This document shows positions 1 to 11,900 of a stretch of 64,000 bases of DNA, piece after piece. The DNA comes from Symsagittifera roscoffensis (taxonomy: Eukaryota > Xenacoelomorpha > Acoela > Convolutidae). Under the pieces are notes generated by a model that did no database searches, was not told the DNA's origin, and was given only the letters and a program-made list of their open reading frames with translations. The stretch's first letter is position 1. Each line of letters starts with the position of its first letter. The position numbers were made by a program, and so were the translations under genes. The stretch covers positions 32,030,369 to 32,094,368 of the forward strand of contig NC_087064.1 in the NCBI RefSeq assembly GCF_963678635.1, written 5' to 3'.

Positions 1-206
1 CTGTCATAGCCAACCATTCTGAAATCAGATTTGAGTTTGTTGCGAAAACCCAGTCGTTGTCATGAGAAGACACAGCGATTGAACCTGGAACTTCTCTAAC
101 AAGAGAACCCAGAAGAAATATGATGTTCGCCAAATACCAACGTCCATCATCCATCCTTTGAATTGCAGAAAGACTATTCTAAAAAACTCTGTAAAACCCG
201 GATGGG
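1..206 (+). mobile_element. 3' internal end of an older LTR-element copy
   Basis: This stretch aligns almost base for base with 25088-25293, the segment just inside the 3' LTR of the complete element downstream, with scattered substitutions. It is therefore the end of a second copy of the same family whose body lies outside the window. On the minus strand it keeps the same open frame as the antisense ORF at 24765-25241; the substitutions I compared in that frame are mostly amino-acid changing, so they give no sign of constraint. Confidence 0.9.
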
Positions 207-617
207 TGGAACCTGATCTAAACTACATTTTATGATTGGATAAATTAGATATTTTACCACTGTAAAGTATTTAATATTAACCAATCATGATCCATCTAAC
301 TAACAACCCACTTATTTGTAAAGTGCTGAAATTACTTGTAATTTCAGCACCAGAGAGATTTGAATTTAACTTAGAAATTAGTTGTCTCTCCGAGAGAACT
401 TCAGCAGCCGCAACAAACCAGTATACCCTAGATCTATTGAGCCTAGCAGAGACTAGTTAAACACCCTGAGACTAGTAAGTATAAGAGTAAGATTAGGATC
501 GGTATTAGACTAAGAAGTTGCACGAATCTATCCGGCCGAAAATAAGATAGCGTGACGAGCAGACGGTGTACCCTATCCGAAATTACTCTATGAGTTAACC
601 ACATCGGTCCTAACTCA
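207..617 (+). mobile_element. LTR of the older copy (3' LTR)
   Basis: It begins TGGAACCTGATC and ends TAACTCA, the TG...CA termini of the family. It is about 411 bp and carries roughly 20 differences from the two LTRs of the complete element. The near-perfect hairpin of the family is present at 323-350. The AATAAA of the other LTRs is AACAAA here, near 411-416. The next four bases, ATTG, would be the target duplication, but the left flank of this copy is not in the window. Confidence 0.9.
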
Positions 618-2139
618 ATTGTCTTGTAAACGAGTGCTTTATGACTCATCCATACAATCATTTATAAAATTATTCTACGGAAAAAATCCTACATCAGTTT
701 TGATAATAGGAGCTTCTTTTTGTTGATTATATGATAACTGTTTGAACCAGCATATGGTCTATTCATTTTATCCAACTGATCCAAAAATATAATTTAACGA
801 AAGTAGCCAGAAGTTTTTGACAATTAATGTTTAATTTAGTCACTCTGTCAACCAATTTTCTAAAGGGAAATAAATCGTTTAGAGCCCGATATCAATATCA
901 TGCTAAAAGTAAATGTGATAAAAAGTTTTTCGTGCTGAATGAATATTCGATCAAACAAAAAAGCAAACAATGCTGATTTTCCAAGTTACGTATCGAGGTC
1001 CGCGTTTTAAGAGAAGATTGATGCGACTCAATTTCTGCGATTCCAGACTAGTGCGTTTTCAAATTGGCAATTGGATTACCAGCGCTACCGAATCTTGACA
1101 ATTTTAAATAGTCGCAACTAAAAAAAATGCAGCAAGGTCGAGGAGTTCTCCAATTCCCAAACTTTTACTAAAGTCGCAAGCCAATTTTTCTTTTGAAGTT
1201 CAGGCCAACCATGCCTTTTCTTCAGTCGCGCTGCCACTCGATTTCTTTTCTAATTCGCGTCATCAACGTCTTTTATCATTTTTATCAAATCAAAAACTTA
1301 TTTGAACTGCGGTGCAAATTAACAAAATAATTTAGAGGCGCGATGTGGGAAAAAAGTTTTTGCGACTCAAGAAGGATTTGAGCTGCAGCGCGACTGAAGG
1401 AAGAAATAAATTGGTGCGACTAATTTTCGCCTGACTAAAATAAATGAAGACTTTGATGCAATTCACATGAGCTTTTGTCGCAACTAAGATAAGACTGTAA
1501 AAAGAATTTGCGACTTCAGAAAAGAATTTGATCTGCTGTGCGACTGAAGAAAATACTTTGTACAAGACCTTTGAATTAAGAAAAGAATTAGCAGAAAAGA
1601 GCTTCGGTAAGATTTTGGCAAAAATAAGATACGTTTTTAGCGCTATTAAGTTATGAATAAACTTTTAAGCTTTTCGAAACTTTTAATTTTTAAAAATCAT
1701 CCCCAACGCAATATTTTAAGTAAAAAAGCGATTTTATTTTAGCACAACCTAACAGTCTAATAAGAGCAACTAGCATCTCAACTCATTGTGGTACGATTTC
1801 TGAGCTTGATAAAATTGCCTCTTGATCGTCAGTAGCGCGAAGTTTGTCGCGAGCTTATTCAGCCACCTAAATTGGCGAGACGTTTTGCGGATACCTCGTT
1901 TTGAGGATAACTATTCCTCAGAAACATCACCGCAGACACATCAACGCATTGTGCAAAGTATATAACTACCAAAATTTACTCGCGACGGTCTGGAAAACAC
2001 GATTTTGTTCGGCCCAGTCTGCAAGTACCTAAATTAGGTCCTGATAGTTTAATCATATAAACCAAAATTGGTCAGGTTTGCATTTTACAACGAGCACTAG
2101 ATAAAAAGAGAAAAAAATCGACTATATTACAATTCTTAT
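618..2139. other. Non-coding stretch with gcgact-type repeats
   Basis: No convincing gene is visible; the ORFs are short and lack domain-like composition. From about 1340 to 1570 the motif GCGACT recurs every 40-70 bases in a degenerate tandem pattern (for example GCGACTCAAGAA, GCGACTGAAGGA, GCGACTTCAGAA). The same hexamer is the core of the minisatellite at 26560-27400, so these may be related repeats. Confidence 0.5.
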
Positions 2140-2910
2140 TGTACTTTTATTAAAATTAAACCTACATTTAGAAGTTTAAAACGCGAAAGTTAGACTTTTA
2201 AGCGATTTATAATCCATTATAATGATAACATTTTTCGTGACATACAAATAAGTTATAATCAATTATAACTCATTACACTTTTTCCGAATATCTTTTATAA
2301 TATCTTATAATAGATTATAATCTTCTTCTCAATAAAAATCTCTAAAAATGAGTTGTTTTAATACTTTGGCTCAACTGAACACAAATTTTACCACGAAACA
2401 AAAAATTCATAGAGATCACTTCATATTCGTTGAAAGGTGCTCGCGGTAGGTGAAATATAGCCCTTCCAATTAAATCATGAAAGTAAAGCAGTGAGCTGAT
2501 ATTTTAGTGGTCAAAGAAACCTGAAATTTGCATCAAGAAATAAATCTAATCAAGATGAACTGAAAAACAAAAATTTGAATTAAAACAATTTTCCTATTTT
2601 TCATGTCAGCCATTTTTTTTCAAAAAGCATAAAATATAAGCAATTCATTTGCAAGGCCGAAGACAAATTGAGAATCAAAATGGATTATAAACATTTATAA
2701 AGGATTATAATCGATTTTTTCGGCGAAACAAATGAATTAGAATTTCGAATAAAAATAATCTATTATAATCAATTACAATGTATTATAATTTATTATATTT
2801 GAAATCGAAAAGAGAGATTATAATTGAAAATTAAACGACTAAAATCAATTTTATACTCATTTTTACTAAAACTGTTACTAAAATCAAATTATAATCGATT
2901 ATTAACGCTT
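2140..2910. repeat. Cluster of TTATAATC(N)ATTATAA palindromic motifs
   Basis: More than a dozen occurrences of ATTATAA/TTATAAT occur in about 750 bases, often paired head to head as TATAATCGATTATAA or TATAATCAATTATAA. The same motif clusters again at 54940-55060. Short self-complementary AT motifs of this kind could be binding sites or a remnant of a repetitive element. The sequence shows the clustering; any function is inference. Confidence 0.6.
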
Positions 2911-4539
2911 GAAACTGGATGCGTTTCTTTTAAGACTGTGACGCTGCGGCAAAGTGGCTGAGATTCCGCTGCTCAATTGGAAGCTCGGAGATTTCTATGA
3001 CCAAAATGATCCGTGCTTGTTACTAGTCCTTGAGACAAAATTAATCAGCCCAATAAACAACCCAAAATTTGCATAAAACGCTCAGCCAGGCGTGTAACCG
3101 CTACTCTATGAAAAGCACTGTAAAATTTGTTGGTTTGCTTCTTTCTCGTAAGATTTAATCCTCTTTACATAAGTTCAACCAAAAATTGAAAGTAGCTAAA
3201 AAAATATTGATCTTCAGTTCAACTAATAGAGCGCTGAAATGTAAATTTTCAACTAACTTAATATGGTTATTAGCTGCTGATAGAGCTCATAAGTGTATTT
3301 TAAGGTTGAGTGAAACAAAAGATATGAAAACTTATAGGCACTAATTTTGAATGGACACAAACTAGAGAACTAAATGGACCCTTTGCAAGGTTATAGCATC
3401 GGTAAACAACATAATTTTACTTTGTTCTATCAGCTATTTTTGTTCGAAGAAGATATTTAAAAGTTCAATTCAGTGTAGATTCGTTTTGTGTTTTCCGATC
3501 AACTAGATGCTTGCTTTCGCTACTCTATCATGTGAGTGTTTTACGGTTTTCGTCTTTTTTTTTCATTAGTTTTAGGCACGCGCAAAGATATCTGAGCGAG
3601 TTTTTGAAACTTTGTAGCAAGCGAATTTACAACAAACCGCTTAATTTACACCAATTCGCTGTATCCTCAAGCCAATACACATCGGAATTACGTAAATAAT
3701 TGAAAAACAACAGGTACAAGCTGTTGGGGCTAACGTTGGGGAGCCTTTATATCAAAAATCTACTCTTTCAAAACGGAAAAATATCTCGCATATCGAAGCA
3801 ATGCTTGAATATTCTGACTGAAGCTAAACAGATATCAAACTACTTTTGAAAAAGAAAATAAGGAAAAGAATATAATTTTTAACCGTCAAGTTGGATCTAC
3901 TCCATTTTGAATAGTTTTTTTTTGTTGCGGGTTAAATTGGCACGCATTAGTTAATTGTGTTATCCTTTGCAGCATCATAAAAAAACTTATCAAAAATAAT
4001 CCAGAGCATCGGCAGTATAGCAAAATTTAAACCTCCACTTTTTTTTCTAAAAATCATCAAAAATAAAATAGTTTTGTACATTTTTCAACTTTGGGAGTCG
4101 ATATCTTGAACAGGAAACACAATTTTTTGTAAAATCTATTCTTTTTGATTACCGAGAAGCTCGACTGAATTATGCATAAATGTTCCGATTCCAATTTGAC
4201 CGACTCTGGTTTTAAGATAGCCTTCGGCGCAAATTTTTTATAAAATTGATCCGAAAATTGATTTGAATATATCCTGATAGTTTTAGTATGCGTCTCCCTT
4301 TCGGCCGGAACTCACGAACCACTGATGACTCCTCATTTCTATACTGACAATGCGACTGCCGAGTGGGAGTCACTCCTATTCTGGATCGCAAACGGGGTCA
4401 GCTTATTCGGAAAGGCATGCAGACATCACAGGTTAAAAAAATAGAGCTGCTGCTTAAATTGTATGCCACCGCTCGCCCAATACACCTCAAATTAGATACC
4501 CGGTTGACGTCCACAGAAGAAAAGTGCTTATCATACAGT
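2911..4539. other. Non-coding stretch, nothing recognisable
   Basis: Only short open frames are present, such as 3511-3699 and 4363-4629, without recognisable domains, coding-like composition or good splice context. I see no RNA gene and no clear tandem repeat. Confidence 0.4.
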
Positions 4540-5365
4540 TTCATATATGAAGTCTATGGAAAAATTGCTTGTCATACAATAATCATGTATGAAAATTATA
4601 AAATAGTCATTTCGTCACAGAAAAAATAAAATTTTCAAAAATCACCAAAAAACGTGTCTGGGTAACTTTGAATAGATTTAAATAAGTATATCTATGATAG
4701 AGGGCATATTGCCAATCAAAAACATAAAATTAGTTTTGGTCAGAAAAGTGCTTATCATAAAATTTTCATATATGAAAATTGCATGATATGCATTTTTTTC
4801 ATAAACAAAAATAAAAAATTGAGGTAAGAAACTTTCAATCCCTTTTTTGGCTGCAAATTTGCAATTGTGCTAGTATATAAATTTTACAAAAAAAAATTGC
4901 ATACAAAGTTTGACATTTTTGTGTTTATAACGTAGTACAGGATGAGTTTCTCACCCAAAAACCCAAAAATTATGAAAATGCTTTTTTTTGTAAACACGAT
5001 TATTATCTTTTGTTTCATTTGCTGAGGTAAAAATAAATTTGTAAAAAAACAGGCCTTTTTTCTCAATCATCATAATTTTCAAGCTGAAAATTATCTAGCC
5101 ATACTCAGAGAGTTACTTTTTTGGTATATATTTCCATGTGAAAAAGTTAAAATTAACTTTTAAGGCTAAAACCACCAAATGCAAAAAATGCTTGTCATAT
5201 AATTTCATAGTATGGAAAAATGCTTATCATAATATTTCATATCTGAAAAAAATGCTTATTTTGCTAATTTTATACATACAATTTTACTCTATGAAATTGT
5301 ATGAAAGAGTATGATAAGCATTTTTTTCATATATGAAAATTGTATGACAAGCATTTTTTGTCAAC
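4540..5365. repeat. Dispersed direct and inverted AATGCTTATCATA...TTTCATATATGAAA motifs
   Basis: The word pair (G/A)TGCTTATCATA and TTTCATATATGAAA recurs on both strands at about 4527-4590, 4743-4790, 5190-5260 and 5300-5360. The last block is an inverted repeat of the preceding ones (TATGATAAGCATTTTT against AAAAATGCTTATCATA). Together they could fold into long AT hairpins, as seen in decayed MITE-like elements. No coding capacity is evident. Confidence 0.55.
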
Positions 5366-6798
5366 CCGGGTAGCTTGTGGTAAACTGATTTTTTTCACAG
5401 ACACGTAAAATCAAAATAACAATTTGGTTAAATAAACAGACTTCTACGAAATGAAATTATGATAATAAATTATAAATCAACAACTAAACCTACAAATATC
5501 TAAACATGAATATAAGAATAGTTACTATTAAATATAAAAATATTAACTTTCTTTCAGATTTCTTTCCCCAATTTGTTTTCAGAAACATTTTTTGTAATAT
5601 TTGCTTTGTGCCTTTGTTTACTTTCACAGGTGCTCTGTTATTAGAAACTGCCTACCAATTTCATTTGTCGTAATATTTATCTTGAGTAATGAATAAATCG
5701 GCTGATATACTTTAGACTAGGAAAGTAGATCACATGCATGAGATTGCACACTTTGAGTCCTTAGTTATTTTTTCTGTTAATTTGTTTTTTGAGACATGGG
5801 TAGATTTTGAAAAAACGATGAATTAAAAGATAAACTTGACAAAATTCAAAATCTGAAAAGCTTAATTCTTGTTTCTAGTGGTACCATATCGCACTTTTTA
5901 TCTATTTATTTGGTTCTTAAATTCATTTATATGTAAACCAATGGTCCCAAATTAGCACGTTGTGTACGCCACGACTAAATTGATTCAGTCAGAATATTGA
6001 TTTTGAAGTGAAAACATTGCTGACAATCTTGAAAAAATTCCCTCAGGAGAATTGATGCGTTATTGGAAAAACCATACAAATCTATTTTTTCATTGGATAA
6101 TCCATGTTTTCACAAGCCATTTCGGTAAAAGTGATAGCCGAAATAGCACTGCCTAAGCCGAGATACGCGACTTAAGACCGTGCGCGACTATGGACTTCTG
6201 ATCCAACTTTGACAGTTGGTCGTACTCAGTTCGATTCTATAATTCGACTCAGGTATTTCGACCATAAGCAGCGCTCGACGTTGGAGTTTTGGTAAAAATA
6301 TGATAGTTCTAGCTCGACTTAATTGGTCGAAACAACATTAAGCCGAAACCTCGAACCCCGGTTTTGCTAACTCGGTGAAGGCGAAGAAGTCCAAGTTGTA
6401 GTTTTTGAAAGAAAAGTTTTAATATCTCAAAAGAAAGTGGCCAGAAGAATGAGATTGAGACTTACCAATTGCCAATTCTGAATCCATAAAATTTAACAAG
6501 CTTTTAAGATATTGCAGATCAGGCGCGGTTAACCGACCAATTTTTCAGCGAAGATTTTTGTGCTGGATGGGAAAAAAGATTTTACAGAATATATTTTTTT
6601 TCAGAGCACAGCAGTCATTGACAGCAGAACTAGTAAGCATGGTCGTTAGGGAGAAATGATTCCAAAAAAACGAGTGGGTTAACAAAATACAAATCTCGAT
6701 ATTTTCGGGCAAACTCTCCTTAAATGATTGAGAGCAGAGGAGAGACAAACGAGCAAAATGAATATAAAACGAGTATAACGCACAGCAAAATGACATTC
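5366..6798. other. Non-coding left flank of the complete LTR element
   Basis: No recognisable gene is present. A minus-strand frame at 6545-6880 runs out of this flank into the LTR and is therefore fortuitous. This DNA lies between the two LTR-element copies. Confidence 0.5.
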
Positions 6799-6802
6799 GT
6801 TG
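6799..6802. repeat. Target-site duplication, left (GTTG)
   Basis: GTTG immediately precedes the 5' LTR, and the same four bases follow the 3' LTR at 25704-25707. A 4-bp duplication fits insertion by a gypsy-type integrase and indicates that the element between is one intact insertion. Confidence 0.8.
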
Positions 6803-6917
6803 TGGAACCTGATCTAAACTACATTTTATGATTGGATAAATTAGATATTTTACCAATGTAAAGTATTTAATATTAACCAATCATGATCCATCTAACTAAC
6901 AATCCACTTATTTGTAA

Positions 6918-6945
6918 GTGCTGAAATTACTTGTAATTTCAGCAC
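6918..6945 (+). promoter_or_regulatory. Perfect 13-bp-stem hairpin in the LTR
   Basis: The arms GTGCTGAAATTAC and GTAATTTCAGCAC are exact reverse complements separated by TT. The same hairpin occurs in the 3' LTR (25409-25436) and in the older LTR (323-350), although that LTR is otherwise divergent. Its maintenance suggests a role in RNA structure, transcription or termination, which is inference. Confidence 0.8.
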
Positions 6946-7006
6946 CAGAGAGATTTGAATTTAACTTAGAAATTAGTTGAACTCTCCCGAGTACTTCAGC
7001 AGCCGC

Positions 7007-7012
7007 AATAAA
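7007..7012 (+). terminator. Putative polyadenylation signal in the 5' LTR
   Basis: AATAAA lies mid-LTR in the context CGCAATAAACC. Its copy in the 3' LTR (25498-25503) would be the functional one for genomic RNA. The older LTR has AACAAA here. Confidence 0.5.
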
Positions 7013-7214
7013 CCAGTATACCCTAGATCTATTGAGCCTAGCAGAGACTAGTTAAACAACCTGAGACTAGATAGTATAAGAGTAAGATTAGGATCGGTAT
7101 TAGACTAAGAAGTTGCACGAATCTATCCGGCCGAAAATAAGATAGCGTGACGAGCAGACGGTGTACCCTATCCGAAATTACTCTATGAGTTATACCCATC
7201 GATCATAACTCATC

Positions 7215-7224
7215 TGGTGCGACC
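7215..7224 (+). promoter_or_regulatory. Putative tRNA primer-binding site
   Basis: TGGTGCGACC starts two bases after the LTR end and begins with TGG, complementary to a tRNA 3' CCA end. The matching tRNA terminus would read GGTCGCACCA. I cannot assign the tRNA. Eight bases downstream the sequence TCTCGAAC is complementary to the universal T-loop core GTTCGAGA, which might be a second contact with the primer tRNA. Confidence 0.7.
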
Positions 7225-7299
7225 ATAAGTCTCGAACAAGACCTTAATAGCTTAGCATTAACCAATAATAGATTAGAATTTAGACAAAACATTTACAAA

Positions 7300-7533
7300 A
7301 TGTTATACGACAATAATTTAATCGAAATGTCTCTACGACTCAATAGATCAGAGCCAATATTCCGAACGATAACAGAACTACCCGGAATTGAAAGAAGACC
7401 TCGAACCAGAGACGACATACGACAAAGCAGAAACTTACCATATAGTTATATGATAGTTCGGCAAAAGCCAGAACAAACTTTTGTATTTAGAATACTACTA
7501 GCAATGAATTTAGATTTTCATTTGCAAACATAA
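7300..7533 (+). CDS. Small leader ORF, 77 aa, uncertain
   Basis: An ATG-started frame of 77 codons lies in the leader between primer-binding site and gag. The product is charged with arginine-rich patches (for example RRPRTRDDIRQSR). It matches nothing I recognise. It could be a regulatory uORF, a small accessory protein or chance. Its position, first ATG-led frame of any length after the LTR, is the main reason to list it. Confidence 0.35.
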   Translation: MLYDNNLIEMSLRLNRSEPIFRTITELPGIERRPRTRDDIRQSRNLPYSYMIVRQKPEQTFVFRILLAMNLDFHLQT

Positions 7534-7859
7534 AATTTTGAAGTCAATCTTCAAAATCATTTCAGGCGCTAAACAAAATTATTAATATACAATAACGATT
7601 GATAAAAAGATCTCAGATCGTTTTCCAAAATTCTGCAGTAATATACAAAACATGTTTGAAAAATATTTATTGAAAAATCAAAATAAAAATTAGTAGCATG
7701 ACAATAAATGATTAGTAATTATAAATCATCCTGTTGTTCCAGCTTCATCGCCTAAACATAACAGCAATCATAAGCTCACTAATATCATAAAAATACTAAA
7801 TCTATTCTTTACACAAATTTAAAACATTTTAAACTTAAATTCACTTAATTTTAAAATCA

Positions 7860-7944
7860 GATCATCAAGGCTTATCCTTGGATCTTAAATCATTTTCTAT
7901 TTAATTAAATTTAAAACTTGATCATCAAGGCCTATCCTTGGATC
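7860..7944 (+). promoter_or_regulatory. Two repeated leader hairpins, possible packaging signal
   Basis: Two 25-base copies at 7860-7884 and 7920-7944 read GATCATCAAGG, a five-base loop, then CCTTGGATC; they differ only in the loop. Each folds into a stem (GATC and CAAGG paired with CCTTG and GATC around a two-base bulge). Duplicated hairpins between primer-binding site and gag are where retroviral packaging and dimerisation signals lie; that role is inference. Confidence 0.5.
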
Positions 7945-8460
7945 AAAAAGAACAACTTTGTTCTCCCCCACCCATTAAACGAGTGTCTAACGACCTCAAA
8001 CGTCGATTCACTATCCAACCCTTTCTAAAAACCCAGGACTAATAGAAATTTTTGAACAAAACTAATCATTCAAATTAGGATAAACAGTGAAGAACTTCGG
8101 TTATTCATCCTTCACTTGATCTCCCCTCTTACCAGACCCAGGATAAATCTTAGACTTAGTAAGTTTAAAATAGTATCTAACGAACTACTCGCGTTCTAAT
8201 TATACCTGAACCCTGTGGATCGATTTACTATTCTCCAACCCTGAACACAATCACTACCCTTAAGTAAGATTAAGTAAGTTAACACCTTAGCTTATACTAG
8301 CCACGAGAAAGTATAAAATCATTCTTCGGAATCGATATACTTTTCTCCCCAACCCTGAACAAATAGACCCAGGTTAGGCTAACAAAAAAATCGTAAGGAC
8401 TAACAGTTTAAGCAAATAGAAATCATTTAACAACCTTTTGCATCCGTCATCCTAAACCTT
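7945..8460 (+). other. Leader with repeated AACCCTGAACA / CCCAGG motifs and candidate splice donors
   Basis: No ORF of note is present. CCAACCCTGAACA occurs twice (8235-8250, 8350-8362) and CCCAGGA/CCCAGGT several times. GTAAGTTT at 8159, GTAAGATT at 8264 and GTAAGTTA at 8274 resemble splice donors that could produce subgenomic env or accessory mRNAs. Confidence 0.4.
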
Positions 8461-8928
8461 ATGTCATTTAAAAACCTAGGAAATACACAAACAATCGTTT
8501 TACACAATTGTGAAATAAATAACAAAAAATACGACCTTGTAATCACACCTCATACACAAACAGTTGGATACATTAGAACAAAACGACAAACATTAAAGAG
8601 AAAAATAATAACTAAACAAAGACAAATAACACGAAAAAGATTTTCAAAAAATCGAAACGCATTTTCAGAATCAGAAACCAACAGTTTAGACGAACTTTAT
8701 AAACTAAAAGAATCAATAGATAAAAATTGCCCAATTCACGATCAATTATATTTCTCTGACTCAGAAACAACTTCAAATTCATCAAAAAGAGGAAAAAGAA
8801 GAATAAAAAAGCAGTATAAACACAAACCAGTACATTTATACAATTGGAATCAACCAATTAGACACATTGATAATTACATATTAACAGTCATCGAACGAAA
8901 AAATGAGCTCAACGCACACCCCAGGTGA
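8461..8928 (+). CDS. Accessory ORF upstream of gag, 155 aa, basic
   Basis: The protein has two clusters of basic residues: about 40-62 (RTKRQTLKRK, then KQRQITRKRFSKNR) and about 119-129 (KRGKRRIKKQYKHK). Between them lie acidic serine-rich patches (SESETNS, SDSETTSNSS) that look like kinase targets. It ends 26 nt inside gag in another frame (stop at 8926-8928). Arginine-rich nuclear or RNA-binding segments recall Rev/Tat-like regulators of complex retroviruses in style only; no homology is claimed. It could also be an N-terminal gag extension made by frameshift. The ORF is intact in a young element and its composition matches neighbouring coding frames. Confidence 0.65.
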   Translation: MSFKNLGNTQTIVLHNCEINNKKYDLVITPHTQTVGYIRTKRQTLKRKIITKQRQITRKRFSKNRNAFSESETNSLDELYKLKESIDKNCPIHDQLYFSDSETTSNSSKRGKRRIKKQYKHKPVHLYNWNQPIRHIDNYILTVIERKNELNAHPR

Positions 8929-11900
8929 AGAAATTCCAGATGATGATGATATTTTCCCCTTTATCGTAGATGCAACCACTGATAGAGGACAGCATATATT
9001 CTGCAATAATTTACTCTTAAATTTGTTTGAACCCGGAATCAGTCCATGTAAAACAGAGTTCCCAGATGTAAAAATCAAAAGACAAATTATCGATCACTAT
9101 CTAAAAGATATATGTAACCTAACACAACAATACGGAATCTACTCCATAGAATTCAGCTCACCAAACCAGAATCACAGTAAATATATAATTCAAACAGACG
9201 ACCTTGATTTAGAATTCTCAAAAGTATTCTCAGAATATATAAAAAGCATCCAATATCATAACTCACAAAGAGCAAACTCCATATTCACCAATGAAGTTTT
9301 TGCGATAATATATAGTTATATCTCGATATTAGAAAACGAAATCCAGATACCAAATGTCTCACCGACAGAAACATCTAAACACATAAGAGTACGACATGAA
9401 ATCACACTACTCTCTAGTTTTCTAAATATAATTAAAGAAAATTTCACGAAAGATGAAGTTTCACAACATACAAAACACGACTTACAAAAAATCTTGGCAT
9501 GGTTCATAATAGATTATTTCACACATAATATTGATTTAATTTCACAAGCAAGAAAAAATTTTAGACCCCAAAACTCAAACGATGATACTGCCATCACAGA
9601 ACAATCAGACTATGTTTGGGACCCCGAATGGTCTCATCCCGCATTCATAAACTTCCCACAATCAATCTCAAGTCAAGCAATAAGTACGATATCTTATGTA
9701 AGAGATTATGTACGAGTAATACCATTAACCATTGATGCAACACCATTAAACTATAATACATTTTTACCCGATATGCAAAATAATAGTTTAAACTCTACAG
9801 TCATACACAATGAAAACCTCAATGGAACTAGGAATCTTACTCAACAAGATATCCAGACACCATCACACTTCATAAATGAAGAAATCGTACACACAACAAC
9901 TACACAACAAAGTATTTCACCAATACGTCCAAACTTAACAACACCAAGAAATACAAATTCTTCACAAACACAGGTAACATTACAATCAACCGTTAAACCT
10001 TCGGTTGCCCCAAAATATTCACACATGGATTACCAAACATACAGACCCATGACAATACCGCCAAAAACACGCAAAACGCTCACTAGAAACAACTTTGCAG
10101 ACCATAATTATAATTACACACATCCATCAAAAACAAATTATCAACCACGAAAAAATTTTAGTAATTATACAAGATCTCGAAACTGGGATAACCCAATGGC
10201 ACCACCTAATTCAGTAAATTTCCAAACAAATTTACATCCTCCACAGGATCGTAGTGAAAACTATCCATTTTTTCAACAAAATAAAAATAAAAAACAAACA
10301 TCTTATCAAATGGATTACTTATCCTCAGATGATGATTTCTTACAACCAGATATATTTACACCCTATAATCAAGAATATCGTGGACAAGGAATACAGAAAC
10401 CACATACATATCATAGAATTTTTTCTCCACAACCAATAGATACACAAATTCAACAACCAATTCAACAACAAAACCCAATTAATAAATCTTTTCAACCAAT
10501 TCAGCAACAAAACCCAATGATTGCAAACTCGTACCAACCAGCACAAATGCAAAATGAAATACCACTCCCATATTATCTTCAACAACACGAAATAACAAGA
10601 AATCAACTTTCAAATTTTTCTCAAATGCCAAATGCAGCAGAATCATTACAAATGACGATGAATCCATACCTTATGGGTGGATCATCAATAACATCAAATA
10701 AACCTTTAATGGTATTCACAGGAACAGACCCTGAATATTCTGTAGAAGACTATTTAAATGCAGTCACAGCAAATTTGATTTTAAATATAGGACCTGAACC
10801 AATTAATACGCCACTACATCAAAACTGGATACATCGACGCACAGCGTTAATACAAACAACTCTAGATGGCGCAGCCCAAAAATGGTTTTCAGTATTGCCT
10901 ATAGAAATAAAATCAAATTGGAAAAGATTTACACAAGAATTTTCAAAAATGTTTGACTCCGAAAGAAACAAACAACAACAAAGAGTTTTATGTAATGAAA
11001 TTCGCAGATTACCAAACGAAACCATCAAGCAATTAGCAGTACGAATCGAAACACTAGTTCGAAAAGCATATTCATTAAATACACATGACTATAAAAACAC
11101 AAAGATGACAGAAATCTTAATGATGACCTTAACACCACAATTAAGGAAAATAGCAATAAAAAAGAGAGCATCCCATCCTTCGTCAATTCGAGAACCCGAT
11201 TTAGATTTTCGAAAACTAGTAGACAAACTAGAACAAGCAGAAATCACAATGAAACTCGAAGAAACGGAAAATCTGAAATTACAATACGTTAACAGAATTG
11301 AAACAGCTTCCACAAATATAAACAATATACAGGAATCAGATACAGATCTCGTTGAAAAAATCACTGAAATACTCAATATTTACGAAAAACACCCAAACTT
11401 TAAATGCAAACCATCTTTCAAAAAATGGTGTAATTATTGCCGACGATACGGACATAGTATTTCTGAATGTAGACAAAAACAGCAAGACAATCAAAATAAA
11501 CCTCAAAAATATAAAGAACCAAATAAATCATTCTATCAATACATGAAAAAAGATCAAAATCTACCGAACAAAACAGTCTACAGCAACAACAGTTCAGGAA
11601 AACCACTCCCGAACAATACAAATTATACAAGAAATCAATCACCATATAACTCAAGTTATAGAGGAAGATCACCAGAACGAAGAAACACGCATAATTCATC
11701 ACAAAATCACTACAATAGACCAAATAGTCGAAATAACTACTCCAGATCACATTCAAATACACAACGATTTGTTTCTAGATCTAATTCCCAATCAAGAAAT
11801 GATTATTATCCAAACAATCAATCACGAAATTCATCATACAATAGGAATAGAAACTACTCAAATAATCGGAATAGAAGTTATTCAAACAACCGAAACCAGA

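Larger units (their letters stand above)
6803..7212 (+). mobile_element. 5' LTR
   Basis: This 410-bp repeat runs from TGGAACCTGATC to ATAACTCA. It differs from the 3' LTR at two sites (ACCAATG against ACCATTG, and CATCGATC against CATTGATC). It contains a strong hairpin (6918-6945) and an AATAAA (7007-7012). It should hold the promoter, but I could not assign a TATA box or start site with confidence. Confidence 0.95.

Noticed and set aside
6545-6880. Minus-strand 111-codon ORF
   Set aside because: Spans the junction between host flank and LTR, so it arose by the insertion.
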